DNA of 7,052 nt from Planctomycetales bacterium (GTDB lineage: Bacteria; Planctomycetota; UBA11346), in assembly GCA_025362255.1 (NCBI GenBank), contig JANYGY010000259.1, forward strand, positions 1 through 7,052, given 5' to 3'. The notes under the pieces are model-generated. The model had not been told where the DNA came from and searched no databases. It saw only the letters and a list, made by a program, of their open reading frames with translations. Positions 6,445-7,052 of this stretch are shown here, in pieces. The position numbers and the translations under genes were made by a program. Each line of letters begins with the position of its first letter. The stretch's first letter is position 1.

Positions 6445-6879
6445 ATGCGTCATCTCTCTTCCTTATCCCTCCTGATCGTCGCTGTCGCCGCGCTTCCGAT
6501 CCTCGCGCCGAGTGCGGCATGGGCTGCCGATGCGGCCAAAACCGAAAAAGAAGCGGTGGCTTTCCCCGATATCTCCAAGGCTGATCTGGATCACGCGATC
6601 GCCGCCAAGGAGGTCACCTTGATCGACTGCAACGGCACCAAGTCCTATGCCGCCGGCCGGATTCCCGGAGCCATCGATTTCGCGGTCGTCGGCAAAGACT
6701 TGGCCACGCACCTGCCGAAGGACAAGAGTGCCCTGATCGTATCCTATTGTGGCGGCCCGAGCTGCGGTGCCTACAAAGATGGGGCTGACGCCGCCAAGGC
6801 GCTGGGTTATACCAACGTGAAGCACTTTTCAGCCGGCATCAGCGGCTGGAAGAAAGACGGCGGCGCGCTCGATAAATAA
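6445..6879 (+). CDS. Exported single-domain rhodanese-like protein
   Basis: The 144-residue protein begins with a signal peptide (MRHLSSLSLL..., about 27 residues) ending in a standard signal peptidase I site, AWA followed by AD. The mature part is one rhodanese domain: LIDCNGTKSYAAGRIPGAIDF at about 59-79 matches the family's N-terminal pattern, the active loop is YCGGPSCGAY (101-110) with predicted catalytic Cys102, and GYTNVKHFSAGISGWKKDG (121-139) is the typical C-terminal strand and helix. The loop has a second cysteine, Cys107, and Cys62 stands where many members have a Val or Arg after the Asp. Members usually move sulfane sulfur, bind redox partners, or have lost catalysis; the substrate here is unknown. 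The ATG at 6445 has GGAG 5 nt upstream and gives the signal peptide directly; a longer frame from 6343 would bury it. Location outside the cytoplasmic membrane is inferred. Confidence 0.87.
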   Translation: MRHLSSLSLLIVAVAALPILAPSAAWAADAAKTEKEAVAFPDISKADLDHAIAAKEVTLIDCNGTKSYAAGRIPGAIDFAVVGKDLATHLPKDKSALIVSYCGGPSCGAYKDGADAAKALGYTNVKHFSAGISGWKKDGGALDK

Positions 6880-6890
6880 GGCGACGGCAA

Positions 6891-6931
6891 GGTCCGTTAA
6901 ACCTGAAAAACGAAATTGGACCAGCTTTTTT
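6891..6931 (+). terminator. Probable intrinsic terminator of the rhodanese gene
   Basis: GGTCC (6891-6895) pairs with GGACC (6918-6922), which is followed after AGC by six T residues (6926-6931), starting 11 nt after the stop codon. The stem is only 5 bp with a long loop, partly closed by an inner GTT/AAC pairing. The T tract is the best in the window. Confidence 0.45.
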
Positions 6932-6986
6932 AGACGTAAGCCGATATTCATCGACTATATCACAAAGTTGCTTCTCACCCTGATGG

Positions 6987-7002
6987 TGCGCTGAAAAGCG
7001 CA
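6987..7002 (+). other. Hairpin with a GAAA tetraloop in the right-hand non-coding tail
   Basis: TGCGCT and AGCGCA form a perfect 6-bp stem closed by GAAA, a GNRA-type loop that is stable in RNA. CACC (6976-6979) and GGTG (7003-7006) could add an outer stem with a 7-nt bulge. It may lie in the leader of a gene beyond the window. No supported gene occurs in 6932-7052; an ATG at 7034 opens only six codons before the edge. Confidence 0.35.
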
Positions 7003-7052
7003 GGTGTGGTCCAGCTGCAAGGTGCACGGCACGATGGAATGGCTCACGCCAT

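Noticed and set aside
6980..7006. Hammerhead ribozyme core
   Set aside because: CTGATGG is only a partial match, the GAAA is the loop of the hairpin rather than the strand after stem II, and no cleavage-site arrangement is visible.
7034..7052. Start of another gene at the right edge (ATG at 7034)
   Set aside because: Only six codons are visible and the AAGG upstream is loosely spaced, so nothing supports a real start.

Overview
The window is GC-rich bacterial chromosome carrying mostly housekeeping genes. The variant CdsA signature (PGFGG...LDVLD instead of PGHGG...DR.D) and the style of the GuaA, GuaB and secreted rhodanese proteins suggest Planctomycetota or another PVC-group bacterium. 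This assignment is inferred from remembered family patterns and was not tested by a search. No tRNA, rRNA, CRISPR array, insertion sequence, phage gene or recognisable defence system is present.

Left part, minus strand (positions 3921 down to 1): guaB (IMP dehydrogenase) is followed after 93 nt by guaA (GMP synthase). Together they convert IMP through XMP to GMP. The guaA stop codon overlaps the start of a small unrecognised exported protein of about 116 residues, which looks translationally coupled to guaA. After a 272-nt AT-richer gap comes the N-terminus of a lipoprotein gene that runs off the left edge.

Middle: a divergent intergenic region of about 230 bp contains a strong imperfect inverted repeat. 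It separates guaB from cdsA, which lies on the plus strand and encodes the membrane enzyme that makes CDP-diacylglycerol for phospholipid synthesis.

Right part, plus strand: downstream of cdsA lies a gene for a 350-residue lipoprotein made almost entirely of Ala/Lys/Glu-rich helix, with an unusual nine-residue (27-bp) internal repeat and a Pro/Ala-rich tail. A perfect 14-bp-stem hairpin follows it. Then comes a gene for a small exported single-domain rhodanese-like protein, a probable terminator with a T6 tract, and about 120 nt with no supported gene.

The window joins nucleotide synthesis, phospholipid synthesis and several cell-envelope proteins with no clear common pathway. The least explained items are the protein coupled to guaA and the nonad-repeat lipoprotein. 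I found no convincing new multi-gene system.
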